Source: Phallusia mammillata
Taxonomy: Eukaryota; Chordata; Ascidiacea; Phlebobranchia; Ascidiidae
Direction: 5' to 3'
NCBI GenBank assembly: GCA_003260075.1
Contig: QLIY01000513.1
Location: 50,773 to 114,772 of the forward strand
DNA: 64,000 nucleotides
Below are positions 1 through 11,621 of the stretch, one piece after another. Below the pieces are notes generated by a model that did no database searches, had not been told where the DNA came from, and saw only the letters and a list, made by a program, of their open reading frames with translations. The position numbers and the translations under genes were made by a program. The number at the start of each line of letters is the position of its first letter. Within the stretch, counting starts at the first letter, position 1.

Positions 1-3
1 TAG

Positions 4-428
4 GTATGGAGCGCGGCAGCAACGCAGATATTTTATTCGCTTGGTGTAGCCTTTGGAGGCCTGCTTACTTTTGCTTCGTATAATAAGTTTAACAACAATT
101 TGTTCAGGTAAGCAAAATTTAAATGGTTTCATGTTTTCAAGAGTAAAAGCATCAATTAACGTTTTTTTCTTGTTATAAATCCTCGTAAATTGATTCTGGG
201 AATTATTCCCTGTGCTTTTGCTATTCTTGCAACGATGACCAACTTTCATCATCATCATATATAATATATCACAAAGTTGGGAAATCTTTATTTCCAGGTT
301 AAAATCATTTGACAATCTAATAAAAAAAAAACGAACAAATATATTTCGCTTAAAAGCAGGGGGGGGGGCATCATATATAACAGGGCTACTCAAACTTTCT
401 TGCTCTGCGACCCCATTTTCAAACAGAA

Positions 429-472
<44 letters not shown>

Positions 473-1171
473 ATCACAAAGTTGGGAAATCTTTACTTCC
501 AGGTTAAAATCATTTGACAATCTAATAAAAAAACAAATATATTTCGCTTAAAAAGCACTTTCAGTGCATTGTTAAAAAAAATAAGTCAAAGGGATCGTAT
601 TTGTGTGTTACATCTATTTGAAAGATGCTTTTTTAGCAAAATATATTTGTTTTTGTTAGATTGTCAATTGATTTTAATCTGGAAATAAACATTTTCAGCT
701 TGTGATTTACGCTAGTTACAAATAAATAAACGTTGTATAATTTATTTGCTCGTTTTGATTATATTCGAATCCCACCCTCTTTCCCTAACACGGATGGTTA
801 GACTTTAGGCCCCTTCGACTGGTCTCACCACAATGCGCCAACCTCACTTTCTTGTGAGCCCCAGTCACATAACGCTATGTAATACGGTGTAGCTGCAGTG
901 CGTTTTGTCATGATCCACCAATTGAGCTTTTACTGTTTTGCGCTCCAAAACATTTCAACGTTGAGCAGCTATATTTCAGTGCAATTGTGACGCTATGTTT
1001 TTTTTTCACCAAGCGACATAAACTCAACTTAACTATTCATTATGACACTGACATTGCGCATTATGACACTGACAAGCGTTATACCGAATCAAGCCGGTCC
1101 CCCAAACATACTACGAAACTGACGTGTGCAGCATACAAGGCAGGCAACGGTGCTTGTGATTCAACTTTCGG

Positions 1172-1208
<37 letters not shown>

Positions 1209-3239
1209 TTCTAGTCTGCACTTTGTCACATGGGAATGTTTGATTCGGTATGATGCTTTCAATGGGCCTGGCGAACTGTAATTTATGAATGAGTATGCCG
1301 TGATCGCTAGTCTGCATATAGACGTTTCTGGACTGATTCCAGTATGAATGTTTTTATCTTACCTGATTTTGGGGGGGGGGTCTGTGTTTTGTCAGATGGG
1401 AATGCTTGATTTAGTATTACGCCTACATTAGGCCTGGCGTACTATGATTTACATACGAGTGTGCCGTGATCGCTGGTCTGTATGGACGCTTCAGGGCTGA
1501 TCCCAGTTATGAATATATTCATCTTAGCTGATTTTTTGTGTTTAAGTTTTAGAGCACAAACTAGTTATGTTAGTCGTTTGTTCTAAAACCAACTTTTTTC
1601 ATTTTCCACAGAGACACATTGATCGTCTCAATCGGCAACTGCACAACAAGTGTTTTTGCCGGTTTTGTGATCTTTTCTGTGATTGGTCACATGGCTAAGA
1701 CTCTTGACCAACCAGTAAGCAGCGTTATCGACCAGGGACCCGGGCTAGCGTTTGTTGCCTATCCACAGGCTGTAGCCCTTCTACCAATACCACAACTATG
1801 GTCCATTCTATTCTTCTTTATGTTGCTTACTCTTGGTTTAGACAGCCAGGTAAGAAGGTTTCAAACTAAAGGCATAAGAATACCGGTTTTGCAGTTTATG
1901 TTTGATGAAAAAATTTCAAAAGTAAAATTAGTTCAGTTTTCATGCAAATAATCTTATTTTGTTTTTTTAGCGTTCCTAGTTTTTCTATTGGTTTACAAAA
2001 AACGCATTTTTGCATGGGGGGGGGGGGATTTTAAAATCTTTGTAAAATTAGTAAAGTTTTTATGCAAATAATCATATTTTGTTTATCCAGCGTTCCTAGT
2101 TTTTCTATTGGTTTACAAAAAACGCATTTTTGCATGGCAATTCGTTTTGGTATGATTTAGAAATTAAAGAGAGACTTGTCAGTTTTGTTTTACAAATCAC
2201 TCAATTTTTTTCAGTAAAGAAACAGATTTGTAGTTTTAAATGTGGTGAACCAAAAACAATTATATAGTTAAAAGACCATTCAAACATGTTTTGAAAAATG
2301 TTTAATGCCGTTAAGTAAAACAAATTATTTGTAGACTTTTTAGGCATTCAGATTTATGACTTTACCTTGGATTCCTAAGATAATAAAAAAGCGCTTTTCG
2401 AAGTTTTAAATCTGTTTGACACACGAATAATGTCTAAAAACTGACGAATTTGGCAATAAGAAATTCCGTTTTATTCTATATATTTCAGACATATGCATAC
2501 AGGTTAATTGTAACAAAGAGCTAGGTAAAATTTTCGTTGAAAACAATTTTTTATGGCATATTAAATCTCAAACTTGAAAAGTATTTCGGATAAATGCATT
2601 CTCTGGGTAATCCTAATAAAAAGTTTAGTACACTAGATTTATGGTTTACAAACACTTTTTTTTAGTTTGCAATGTTGGAGACGGTAGTAACCGGTTTGAT
2701 AGACGAATTTCCAAAACATTTAAGAAAACGAAAGTCTTACTTGACTCTTGCCATTGCAATATTTTGTTTTCTAGTCGGTTTAATTCTAGTCACTGAGGTA
2801 AGTCACTAATTAATTTTTTTTTTAATACTGGCTCATAGTCATAGCAAGTCATTTTTGGATGTTTTTAAAATACCAAGTAAATTGATTCTTTTCGTAATTT
2901 TGTAAAAATCAAAATGCCCAAAAATTTGTGGAAAATTTATTTTTTGGTGAAGCCTGTTTACGAATATGCAGACAGTGCACACTGTTTCGACTTATAAGGT
3001 CATCGCTTTTTAGCCTTTTACTCCCAAGAAACTGGAGAGCCGTTGGATGGCTACACTAGCCAATATGGCCTCTCTCTTGTCACCAGCTGCACTGATGAGA
3101 CCTTATAGGTCCAAACAGTGTGCACTGTCTGCAGCTTATGTATCATTTATTTGCTTAATCCATTTAGGTACTTTGCATGAATTTGTTTTGGGGAATTGGT
3201 AGTTTTTTCTATTTATCATCACAACTTCTTAAGGTGTAA

Positions 3240-3314
<75 letters not shown>

Positions 3315-6300
3315 AATAGAATTTTGTAGTTTCAAGATATTTTGTTATTTATTCCCATAGCTTAAAAATCTAAACAACATCATTTTATGAACAGCTTATG
3401 ACTCCTATAGTGTACTGCAATGAAAATGTTAAAACTTGTTTATGTATGTGCCGTTAGATGGCTGCACTAGCCAATACAGCCTATGTCTTGTAACCAGCTG
3501 CACTGATGAGACCGTATATCTATATATAGATCGAAATATTGTACATTGTCTGCAACTCATTTATGTATCATTTGCAGATAAGGCAAAATATGTAAGAATA
3601 ATATATATTACGGTATAACAGCTTCAATGGGCCTGGCGTAGTATAATTTATATATTAGTATGTCGTACTTGCTGGTCTGCATGGACGTTTTAGGGCTGAC
3701 CGCAGTAATGAATATGTGTTCATCTTATCTGGTTTCAAAAACATCATGCTTTTTAATACAGGGCGGAATCTACTGGTTCAACTTGTACAACTATTACTCA
3801 GCATATTATGGAATACTTGCACTTGCACTTATGATGTGCCTTGCTTTAAACTGGGGCTATGGTAAGTTTTCAAGTGTAATTTGTTTCTGCACAGCCTACT
3901 TGAGGGCTCGTTGACTTAAATTGATTGACAAAAAACTCGTTTTAGGCTCATTCAGTTCATTAACTGTATATTTTATTTAATTAGCCTGCGTGTAGCTCAA
4001 TTGGTAACTCAAGTCCCGGAAACGCTCCTGTCGTGGGTTCGAATCCCACCGCTGGTTAGATTTTTCTTGCCAACGCTTTGCCTAAGAATGCTTAAAAAAC
4101 GGCTGATTCGGTATACGCCTTTAATAAGCCTAGCGTACTGAGCATTATAGTTCATGCTTATTGTTACCACAAAACAAATAAATGGATTACGGAATGAGAA
4201 CCATAGTATGCCGGGTAAGTAACAGGACGATCTTAATGTATCAATACAACATTGAAAAACACTGCTTAAACTGGAAATTTTAACAAAAATGGGGGGGGGG
4301 ATCATCTGTGGTGCGGTGCAGCATACAAAATGCTTAATACCTGGCGGCTACCAGGGTAAATTCTTTGGTTATTAGGACAAATAAAGCAGATGGCACACCT
4401 ACATAACCATATCTACCATATGTAAAAGTTTCATCCAAATCCACAACAGATTTAGTGCCAAAAGTGCATGGACAAAAGTGCAGAAAAAAAAACTAAGTAA
4501 AATTAGGATACATTCCTTCGTCGAATAAAGCATGTCGCTTTTTACGCTATTTAGGCCATTAGGTTCATCATCATAAAGTAACATCACCTGTAGTAAAATG
4601 CTGAGTAAACTGAAACTTCAGAAAAGAAAGCTTATCTGGGTAGTCATCACAGGCCACTAAACATCCAACAGAGCTCCAAACTTGTTGCAGACAGTCCAAG
4701 GAATGAGAACCATAGTATGCGGGGCAATTAACAGGAAGATCTTAAATGTATTAATACAACATTGAAAAACACTGCTTAAACTGGAAATTTTAACAAAAAT
4801 GGGGGGGGGGTGTAGTATGCCGGGTAAGTAACAGGAAGATCTTAAATGTATTAATACAACATTGACAAACACTGCTTAAACTGGAAATTTTAACAAAAAT
4901 ACAAGAAAAGGCATTGTTTTATCTAGAAATTGAAATAGGTGTGCCATGATCGCTGGTCTGCATGAACGCCTCTAAGGTTGATTCCAGCTATAAATTTATG
5001 GGGGGGGGGGGGGGGGGGGGGGGGGGATAATTTACTCAACAACTTAATGGTGCAATCGGCTAAGAACTAAAACAGTTATAGTATTAACAAAATATACCGT
5101 CTATAAAGTTATTAGTAGTTATCACAATTCGAAAATCTAGGTTATTTTTGGCTCATTATGACGTAACAAAAGGTAGTAGTTGTTACAGAATGTTTTAAAT
5201 CGCCCGGAATATCAAAAATTTATTCTGTGTGCCACGTTAACTGCAACTGAAAAGAAATGTTAAAATAAAAGCACTAGAAAATTATATTATATATTTTGTA
5301 TCTAAAAATAGATTTTTTCTGTTTTTAGGATATTTTTTTACCACTCCATGGAGATTCAACAAAGACATTAAACTGATGTTAGGTTTCGAACCCAACTGGT
5401 ACTTCAAGATAGCTTGGTCCTTCGTAACCCCTGCAACCATACTGGTACATGGAAATCTTATTATTTTTTTGTTGAAGGGGTTTAATTAATGACAACATTA
5501 CAGGGGGGGGGGGACTCTAATTTTGGGCACACCATGAAATACTTCAGATGACAATAAACCAAGTTTTTTTAATAAGATTGATGAGTGCTTTATATGCTTC
5601 ATAACATTTTTGGACCGACTAAACATATATTTTCACAACTGCATATTATAATCAGNGTGTAATGAATAATGCTAGTTTAAAAACATGTTTAAATAATCAA
5701 AATAGTAATATAGTTTCATATAGGAGTCATAAGAGGGTATTTTGTGTAAAAAACATACTTTTGTACGGTTTAATGCATTAAAAAAGTAAAAAGAAAATCG
5801 TTTTAAAGTGTAAATAGTAAATTTAGTGTTCTTGCATTTTAAGATAGGCTACACGTTTTTTACTAATTAACATTTTTACGGTTAACATACTTCTAGTTTG
5901 AAACCTCTAAAAGATATGATTTGTTGCATTTTGAGGAAATACCACAAAATTAATTACTTTAATGACATAATTTTACGGCATAATGCTAAAATCTACTTAG
6001 GAAACTTTTTAAAGCTTGCAAAAGGGCATCAACACTTCAATCTAATTAGAAAACGTATTTTGGCATAGACACAGGGCAAGTAAAAAGCACTTTTTTAACA
6101 TTTTTTATTATAATCTGGTTAGATAACTCTCTCAAACATGTGAAAAAGGTTTTGTTTTTCACTTAAAGGACAATTTAGATTATCACTGAAAATCACATAA
6201 TTTAAGCTTTATGGTTGATTTTAGTTGGAGAATCCGTTTAAAGAAGAAAAAAATGACAAGTTTGATGATGAAAATAACGGCCCAAATAGATGTAAAAAGC

Positions 6301-8792
6301 GACAAGCTTTATTGTTCAAACATTTCGGCAAATGCTCATGCCATCATCAGTGAGGGGGGGGGGGAAATAACGGCCCAAATAGATGTAAAGAGCGACAAGC
6401 TTCATTGTTCAATCGTTTCGGCAATGCTCATGCCATAATCAGTGATATGAAGGCCATATCAGTTACACCCGTTTATATTCACACAAAAAACCAATTTCAT
6501 GCATATTAACACATATGGCCAAAATTATTCCGCAATTTTTCGCAGTACAAAAAACGCACAAAAATATATGCGATCCTCAAGACAGAAGACGAATTCAAAT
6601 TTAAAAACAATGGGGGGGGGGCGAATGCCACATCAGCTCCCGTTTATATTCACAAAAAAAACAATTTCATGCATATTAACACATAGGGCAAAAATTATTC
6701 CGCAATTTTTCGCAGTACAAAAAACGCACAAAAAATATATATGCGATCCTCAAGACAGAAGACGAATTCAAATTTAAAAACAATATGTTTTTTTACAGTT
6801 TATCTTGATCTATTCTGGGATGTACGCCACCACCATTACCTACGGCAGTTATGTGTATCCAAAATGGGCCGATGACTTGGGAATTTGCATGAGTTGTGCA
6901 TGTGCAGTTACTGTACCAATCTACGCTATAGGACGACTGGCTTATGGTTATTTCAAAGGCGAAGATTTATGGCAGGTATGAATGATTGTTTATGCTCAAT
7001 TTATAACACTATCTTGGCCATGATTGAGTTGAGTTGAGTTTATTTCGCTGGGTGAAGGAAAACATAGTGACACAATTACACTAACTAAAACAATCATAAA
7101 GTCGGAAATAGCTGCGCAACGTTGAAACGTTGGGGTGCAAAATATTGAAGTTTATAAGTTTTGGGCTGGGTTTACGGTTAAGTGGGGGGGGGGAGAAGAT
7201 TTATGGAAGGTAGGAAAGTTTGTTTAATTTATAACATTATCTTGTTTATTTCCCTTGGTGAAGGAACACATAGCAGCGTAATTGCATTGAATAATAACCA
7301 ATACGGGAATAGCTGTGCAGCGTTATAACCAGGGTTGCCATCGACATGGACCTCAAAATAAGGACACCAAAAAAATTAAATTTCCACATGAAACGAAACA
7401 AACGTTTTTTAACAGATCTTTGAATTTATACGAGCCATGAAACACGACCTTTTTGCCAGAAACAATATGTTCCAGCAATTCCTTGTTCATAAAAAATACT
7501 TCTGCCTCTTACGACAGCTCAGGTCTAGGTTTACTTTTACTTGCAGTAGGAAGTTGACTGATAAAATTGTTGAAAATAAGACAAAATAAGGATTAAAGTC
7601 AAAAAGAGGGACATTTCTTAGAAATAAGGACAAAGATTTTTTTGAGACATTGCCCTTCAAAATAAGGATATTTTTTAGAAATAAGGACAAAGATTTTTTT
7701 AAGATATTGCCCTTCAAAATAAGGACAAATCTTAGAAATAAGGACGGTATGACAATGACAACCGTATAACGTCAAGATATGCAAAGTAAGCCATGTAACT
7801 TGAAGGTGTAAATTTTGGTTTAGTGCTGTGCCTAAGAAAATACTTGTTTTTGGGTGAATATGTTTGCTAATTTCCGACAAACGACGTAAAAAGGACAGTT
7901 ATTTCAACTTTGGGAACTAACTAAAAGTTAGGAGTTTAGATTTAATTTAAGTTTTAAAGTTATTTTCATTATAAAGGGGGGGGGGAATTTAAATACTTTG
8001 CTTGTTTCCGAAGAGCACAGTTATTTTAGATTAAGGAACTAAGTAAAAACCAGGACTTTTCGATCTGAGTTTTTAAGTCGATCTGAGTTTATTGCTATTT
8101 TTATTATAAATCTCACCCTAACCCAAACAGCCCTAACCGTCAGCATTTTCACACATTTTTTAATGTTAGTTAATAAATTAATTTAGCTGAATTACAAATG
8201 TGAATTAGTTTTTAGCAATTTGAAACTAAAATTAAACTTAGTTTTGATGTATTTAAAAAAGAACAACTCTAACCTAAATGAAAAAGCCTCAAATAAGCTT
8301 AACAGGAAAAATATTTTGTTTGATTCTTTTCTGTTTTTTATAGATAATGCAAAAAGGACTTTTATGGAAATAATACACATAGAAATAGTACACAGCATAG
8401 AAACAATAATGCAACAAAAAGAATGTAATTATTTATAAGCGTTTTCTGGTGTATGATACATTGTTAGCATATTTACAAATAAAGGTTAATAACTTTTACG
8501 GTTATAATTTCGCTTCAAAAACCTGGTGCAAAAAAGTCTTCTTGATTTTTTCTTAGTTCTCAAAAGGGTGCATGTCTATAACACCCATATATCACAAAAT
8601 ATTCATAAATTTGTATTCAATTTGTTCTAGCTGCTTTTACCGAGTGAAAAATGGGGTCCATCCGACCGTTCAATCAAGTACGAGCAGCCACATCGACACC
8701 AAATGGATATTTCGGCGGTTTATACAAACCCTAACTTTGCTGGAGACGATATACCGAAATTCAATATCACAGAGCACAAGACAAGACTGTAA
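4..8792 (+). CDS. SLC6-family Na+/Cl- dependent neurotransmitter/amino-acid transporter (3' part, 5' end outside window)
   Basis: Seven exons join in frame: 4-107, 1612-1849, 2666-2797, 3762-3861, 5329-5444, 6799-6975 and 8631-8792 (stop TAA). All have AG/GT borders and matching phases, giving about 342 residues. The protein starts in the unwound helix 6 region (ATQIFYSLG, then ASYNKFNNN) and runs through helix 7 ([15 protein letters not shown]), the [10 protein letters not shown] loop, helix 8 ([11 protein letters not shown]), helix 9, helix 10 ([17 protein letters not shown]), then helices 11 and 12 and a short cytoplasmic tail. In the family these segments carry the second-sodium and chloride ligands; the Asn and Ser of helix 7 are present. 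Such transporters move a small neurotransmitter or amino acid across the plasma membrane with Na+ and Cl-. GPGLAF and LTLGLDSQF resemble the glycine/proline branch more than monoamine carriers, but the substrate is not provable because helices 1-5 are missing. Introns carry SINE, MITE and gap runs. Confidence 0.93.
429..471. other. Gap-like G-run (43 bases)
   Basis: Flanked on both sides by related sequence (ATCACAAAGTTGGGAAATCT occurs before and after), as expected for unmerged contig ends. Confidence 0.75.
765..1045 (+). repeat. Interspersed repeat family B
   Basis: Family blocks are AATGCGCCAACCTCACTTTC, TTGTGAGCCCCAGTCACATAACGCT, CATGATCCACCAATTG, GCGCTCCAAAACATTTCAACG and a terminal TTCACCAAGCGA. 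Copies recur at 7024-7145, 9236-9445, 24127-24260, 24885-25120, 31380-31610 and 39625-39845. I do not recognise the class. Confidence 0.75.
1173..1207. other. Gap-like G-run
   Basis: Interrupts a SINE-leader sequence (GGCAACGGTGCTTGTGATTC) before its tRNA head. Confidence 0.7.
1212..1535 (+). repeat. Two SINE 3' parts separated by a G-run
   Basis: Copy one at 1212-1368 and copy two at 1381-1535 both contain the diagnostic GTGCCGTGATCGCTGGTCTG-like block, a GGCCTGGCG block and a CATCTTAGCTGATTTT-like tail. They differ at many positions, so they may be two insertions rather than a simple duplicate. Confidence 0.75.
2969..3135. repeat. MITE with about 34-base inverted termini
   Basis: Ends GCAGACAGTGCACACTGTTT and its inverse AAACAGTGTGCACTGTCTGC enclose a body with TGGCTACACTAGCC and CAGCTGCACTGATGAGACC. 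Related copies lie at 3424-3555, 19340-19490, 45970-48560 (split) and short fragments at 21344-21375 and 43738-43762. Confidence 0.8.
3240..3312. other. Gap-like G-run (73 bases)
   Basis: Pure G in an SLC6 intron. Confidence 0.75.
3424..3555 (+). repeat. Partial MITE copy
   Basis: It shares GATGGCTGCACTAGCC, AACCAGCTGCACTGATGAGACC and a terminal CATTGTCTGCAACTCA with the intact copy 450 bases upstream; the left terminus is missing. Confidence 0.65.
3617..3735 (+). repeat. SINE 3' part next to an SLC6 splice acceptor
   Basis: GGGCCTGGCGTAGTATAATT, GCTGGTCTGCATGGACG and the CATCTTATCTGG tail end about 26 bases before the exon starting at 3762. Confidence 0.75.
3983..4150 (+). repeat. tRNA-derived SINE, 5' part
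   Basis: A box GTAGCTCAATTGGTAACTC and B box GGGTTCGAATCCCACC, then the family body GATTCGGTATACGCC and AGCCTAGCGTACTGAG. It is intronic in the SLC6 gene. Confidence 0.75.
4931..5000 (+). repeat. SINE 3' fragment
   Basis: ATAGGTGTGCCATGATCGCT, GGTCTGCATGAACGCC and GATTCCAGCTATAAAT match the family body. It is cut by a G-run. Confidence 0.7.
5445..6798. other. SLC6 intron with unmerged duplicate ends
   Basis: No gene seen. Around G-runs at 6355 and 6612 the flanks repeat almost exactly (for example GCCCAAATAGATGTAAA before and after). One undetermined base (n) occurs near 5656. Confidence 0.6.
7330..7763. mobile_element. hAT-type element with AAATAAGGAC tandem units
   Basis: It begins CAGGGTTGCCATCGACATGG and ends with the degenerate inverse TATGACAATGACAACC, flanked by GTTATAAC / GTATAAC. 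The right part holds several tandem copies of a unit with AAATAAGGACAAAGATTTTT. A related element lies at about 17190-17525. Confidence 0.65.
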
Positions 8793-8989
8793 ACATATTT
8801 TTTTAGCACTTTTAGCACAGTTGCGATGTTTAAATGCTTGATAGTTTGGCCAATATTTGGCTATATGTGTGTAGTGTTTTTTTTAAGGTGTTCCCAAAAT
8901 TTGCCAGTAGCCTAATAAATAATTCGTAAATCGTAATAAATAATTGCAAATATGGCTATTTTTTGGTATTTAAATGAAACACTTGCGGT

Positions 8990-9070
<81 letters not shown>
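8990..9070. other. Gap-like G-run (81 bases)
   Basis: Pure G shortly after the SLC6 stop codon. Open frames here encode only poly-Pro or poly-Gly and are not genes. Confidence 0.8.
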
Positions 9071-9071
<1 letters not shown>

Positions 9072-9235
9072 GTAGCAATAAAAAGTGTACTGTAGAAAAA
9101 TAAATTTAACACCAAACAAGTGCATTTTTGTTTTTGAAAGTTTGGTCCTAATTTGTTGGTTCAACAAACCAAACGTTTTTGCAATTGGTTTAACCTTGGG
9201 TTACCAGATGTCCGAAATTTTGACGTAACATCCTG

Positions 9236-9445
9236 TCTGGACGATTTCGCTTGGTGAAAGAAAACAGTGACACAGTAGCCCTAAAACAATCACCAGGCCG
9301 ACAATACCCGCGCAACGTTTAGTGGAGGGCACAATTGATGGATAATAGCAAAGTGGGCGGCAGCTACACCGTATTATGGAGTGTTATGTGACTGGGGCTC
9401 ACAAGAAAGTGAGGTTGGCGAATTGTTAGTACGCACGACTAGGGG
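9236..9445 (-). repeat. Repeat family B copy
   Basis: In reverse it carries CGCCAACCTCACTTTCTTGT, GAGCCCCAGTCACATAAC and the TTTCACCAAGCGAAAT end. Confidence 0.7.
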
Positions 9446-10238
9446 GAATTTCCGTGACATCACAAATGACCTGAGTGACGTCATAATTCAATTAACCTCC
9501 TAAACGGCTGGCATTTTTGAGATCAAATGAAATGTTTGATAAACTTTATTGCAACATTTTCGCGACACGCAAAACGACAATTTCTGGCACAAAAAATTAC
9601 TCAAAATTTGCAGTTTGTTCAAAAGCACATCAATAAAAACGCAAAAACTATGTAGTTTTAACACTGCCTGATAAGATTTATTTGCTTCGTTCAAATTTTT
9701 GCCTGCTTTTGAACGAGTTTGGTGTATACGAAAATTAAGAGTTTTTGAAATAATGATATGCAAGAAAAAAAACTCGAATTTACCACTGACATGCTTTACT
9801 TAAACGAAAGTAACCCACTTTTTTACTGTATTTTAGGATGGGGGGGGGGGTAGGTCAAGTTTTTACAAAACAATTTTTGCCTCCTTTTAAACGAGTTCGG
9901 TGTATACAAACATTAAGAGTTTTTGAAATAATGATATTCAGGAAAAAAAACTCGAATTTACCACTTGTATGCTTCACTAAAACGAAAGTAACCCACTTTT
10001 TTACTGTATTTTAGGATGTTTGTTGTATAAACAGTAACAATTACTACACATAGATTACCTTTGCATACTTAAGCATCGAAAAAAATAACAGTCGCAAAAA
10101 CTATTTAAGTATTTTGGCTTCAATTAAAATTTACATCACAAAATAATACACCCTAAATTGGAAACAATTTTACCCTTTTATTGTTGACACAGTAGTAATA
10201 AAATTTGAAATCCCAATATTTTGAGGTACATTTCAATG

Positions 10239-10615
10239 CTAGGTACTGTTGGTTCGCTCGGTGCATTTTGGTCCAGGCTTTTTAACGGTGGTTGCAAGAC
10301 TACGTAGAATTTAACAAACTTTGAATTATCGCTTATTACCAAGTGGACCGAAGTACCTGTCGTATGGTACGGGCGGTTCTCATTTTATAAATTAAATGTC
10401 GGGTGCATTTTACTCTATTGGACTGAAAATGTGGCTCCAAACAAAGTAAGGATACATAAGCTATTGCTGCCAGGCATAATATCAAGTTTATAGAGCTCTT
10501 CTGGCAAATGTATTTTTATCCCGACGTTTCGACGTCCTATACGCGCAAAGTGTTGTGACGTGCTTGCGTTTCATTCTTTTTTTTCTTTGTTTATCGTGCA
10601 CTGTACTAGTCGCAT

Positions 10616-10672
<57 letters not shown>

Positions 10673-10938
10673 GTATAGGACGTCGAAACGTCCGAATAAA
10701 AATACAATTGCCAGAAGAGCTCTATAAACTTGAAAATAAAGGTACCACCGGTCCATTTGGTGGAAATGCAGTAATGTAACACAATTACTCATTTACATGA
10801 CAAAATGGACTGTGCGATTCGATGGTAGCTTGGTTCTACCAGTTCGTTCGGTACAAATGGTGCCCATGTGTTGCAGATAAATTAAATTAATTTAAACTAT
10901 AATTTCGACAAGGTTCCGAGCGAACCGTAGGTACCCAG
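10239..10938. repeat. Fold-back (inverted repeat) element around a gap
   Basis: An outer pair (TAGGTACTGTTGGTTCGCTC and its degenerate inverse GAGCGAACCGTAGGTACC) encloses an inner pair of about 60 bases: 10482-10542 and 10673-10733, starting ATCAAGTTTATAGAGCTCTT, nearly perfect inverses including GACGTTTCGACGTCCTATAC. The centre is a 56-base G-run. No coding sequence. Confidence 0.7.
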
Positions 10939-11081
10939 CGGCCCAAAACCATTTTAGTTCAAAGTAATAATCAATACCTCTTAAAACGAACAAAAATTGA
11001 ATCTCTAACGGCGTCTACGGGCATAACGCCTCAAAAACATCATAATTATTCTTGCCAGAAACGGCCAAATAATAAAGAACA

Positions 11082-11207
11082 ATGCAGTTTTCGGGTGAAT
11101 ATCTGAAAATGGCCACCAAGAAGGCTGAGTTGTTTTGCCGTTGCTTTGGTGTAGACAACAGTGATGACGATGCTGAGAGTCCTAAAACGAGAAAAAAATC
11201 GTTTTAG
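11082..11207 (+). CDS. Small ORF or terminal exon, 41 codons, unrecognised
   Basis: An ATG-to-TAG reading frame of 41 residues with a composition that looks coding: a Cys pair (FCRCFG), an acidic cluster (DNSDDD) and a basic tail (KTRKKSF). An AG just before position 11088 could also serve as a splice acceptor, making this the last exon of a plus-strand gene. No upstream exon was identified. It lies immediately before the full SINE copy at 11.2 kb. I do not recognise the product; it could be a chance frame. Confidence 0.25.
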   Translation: MQFSGEYLKMATKKAELFCRCFGVDNSDDDAESPKTRKKSF

Positions 11208-11210
11208 TTT

Positions 11211-11456
11211 AGTTGAAACTGACAGTATACGAGGCAGGCAACGGTGCTTGTGATTCGACTTTCGACGGGTTCACCACTGACCCTGTGTAGCTCAGTTGGC
11301 AGAGCGCGGGTCTCGGAAAGACTCCTGTCGTGAGTTCGAATCCCGCTGCAGGCTAGATTTGTGAACCCAATACATTATGCCTTGCCAAATGGGAATGCTT
11401 GGTGACCGGCTGATTCGGTAAAACGCCTTTAATGGGCCTGGCGTGTTACATATTGT
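11211..11456 (+). repeat. Full-length tRNA-derived SINE
   Basis: The 5' leader GAGGCAGGCAACGGTGCTTG precedes a tRNA-like head with A box (TAGCTCAGTTGGCAGAGC) and B box (GAGTTCGAATCCC). These are followed by the family body GATTCGGTAAAACGCC and GGGCCTGGCGT. The head cannot form a clean tRNA with a plausible acceptor stem and is followed directly by the SINE body. Its body is repeated at 11471-11596 after a G-run. Confidence 0.8.
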
Positions 11457-11621
11457 CCAATAACCAGGGGGGGGGGACTGCAGGCTAGATTTGTGAACCC
11501 AATATATTATGCCTTGCCAAATGGGAATGCTTGGTGACCGGCTGATTCGCTAAAACGCCTTTAATGGGCCTGGCGTGTTACATATTGTCCAATAACCAAT
11601 GTTTTTAGTCCATTTAAATAC

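Noticed and set aside
987-1214. A 75-codon frame ending in poly-glycine
   Set aside because: It covers repeat family B, a SINE leader and a G-run; no coding signal.
3983-4060. A genuine tRNA gene
   Set aside because: A and B boxes are present, but the acceptor stem does not pair well and the sequence runs directly into the SINE body.
8912-9167. Minus-strand frames with long poly-proline (and poly-glycine frames at other G/C-runs)
   Set aside because: They are translations of gap-like homopolymers with no domain on either side.
11282-11356. A genuine tRNA gene
   Set aside because: Same SINE family: it is preceded and followed by SINE-specific sequence shared with other copies.
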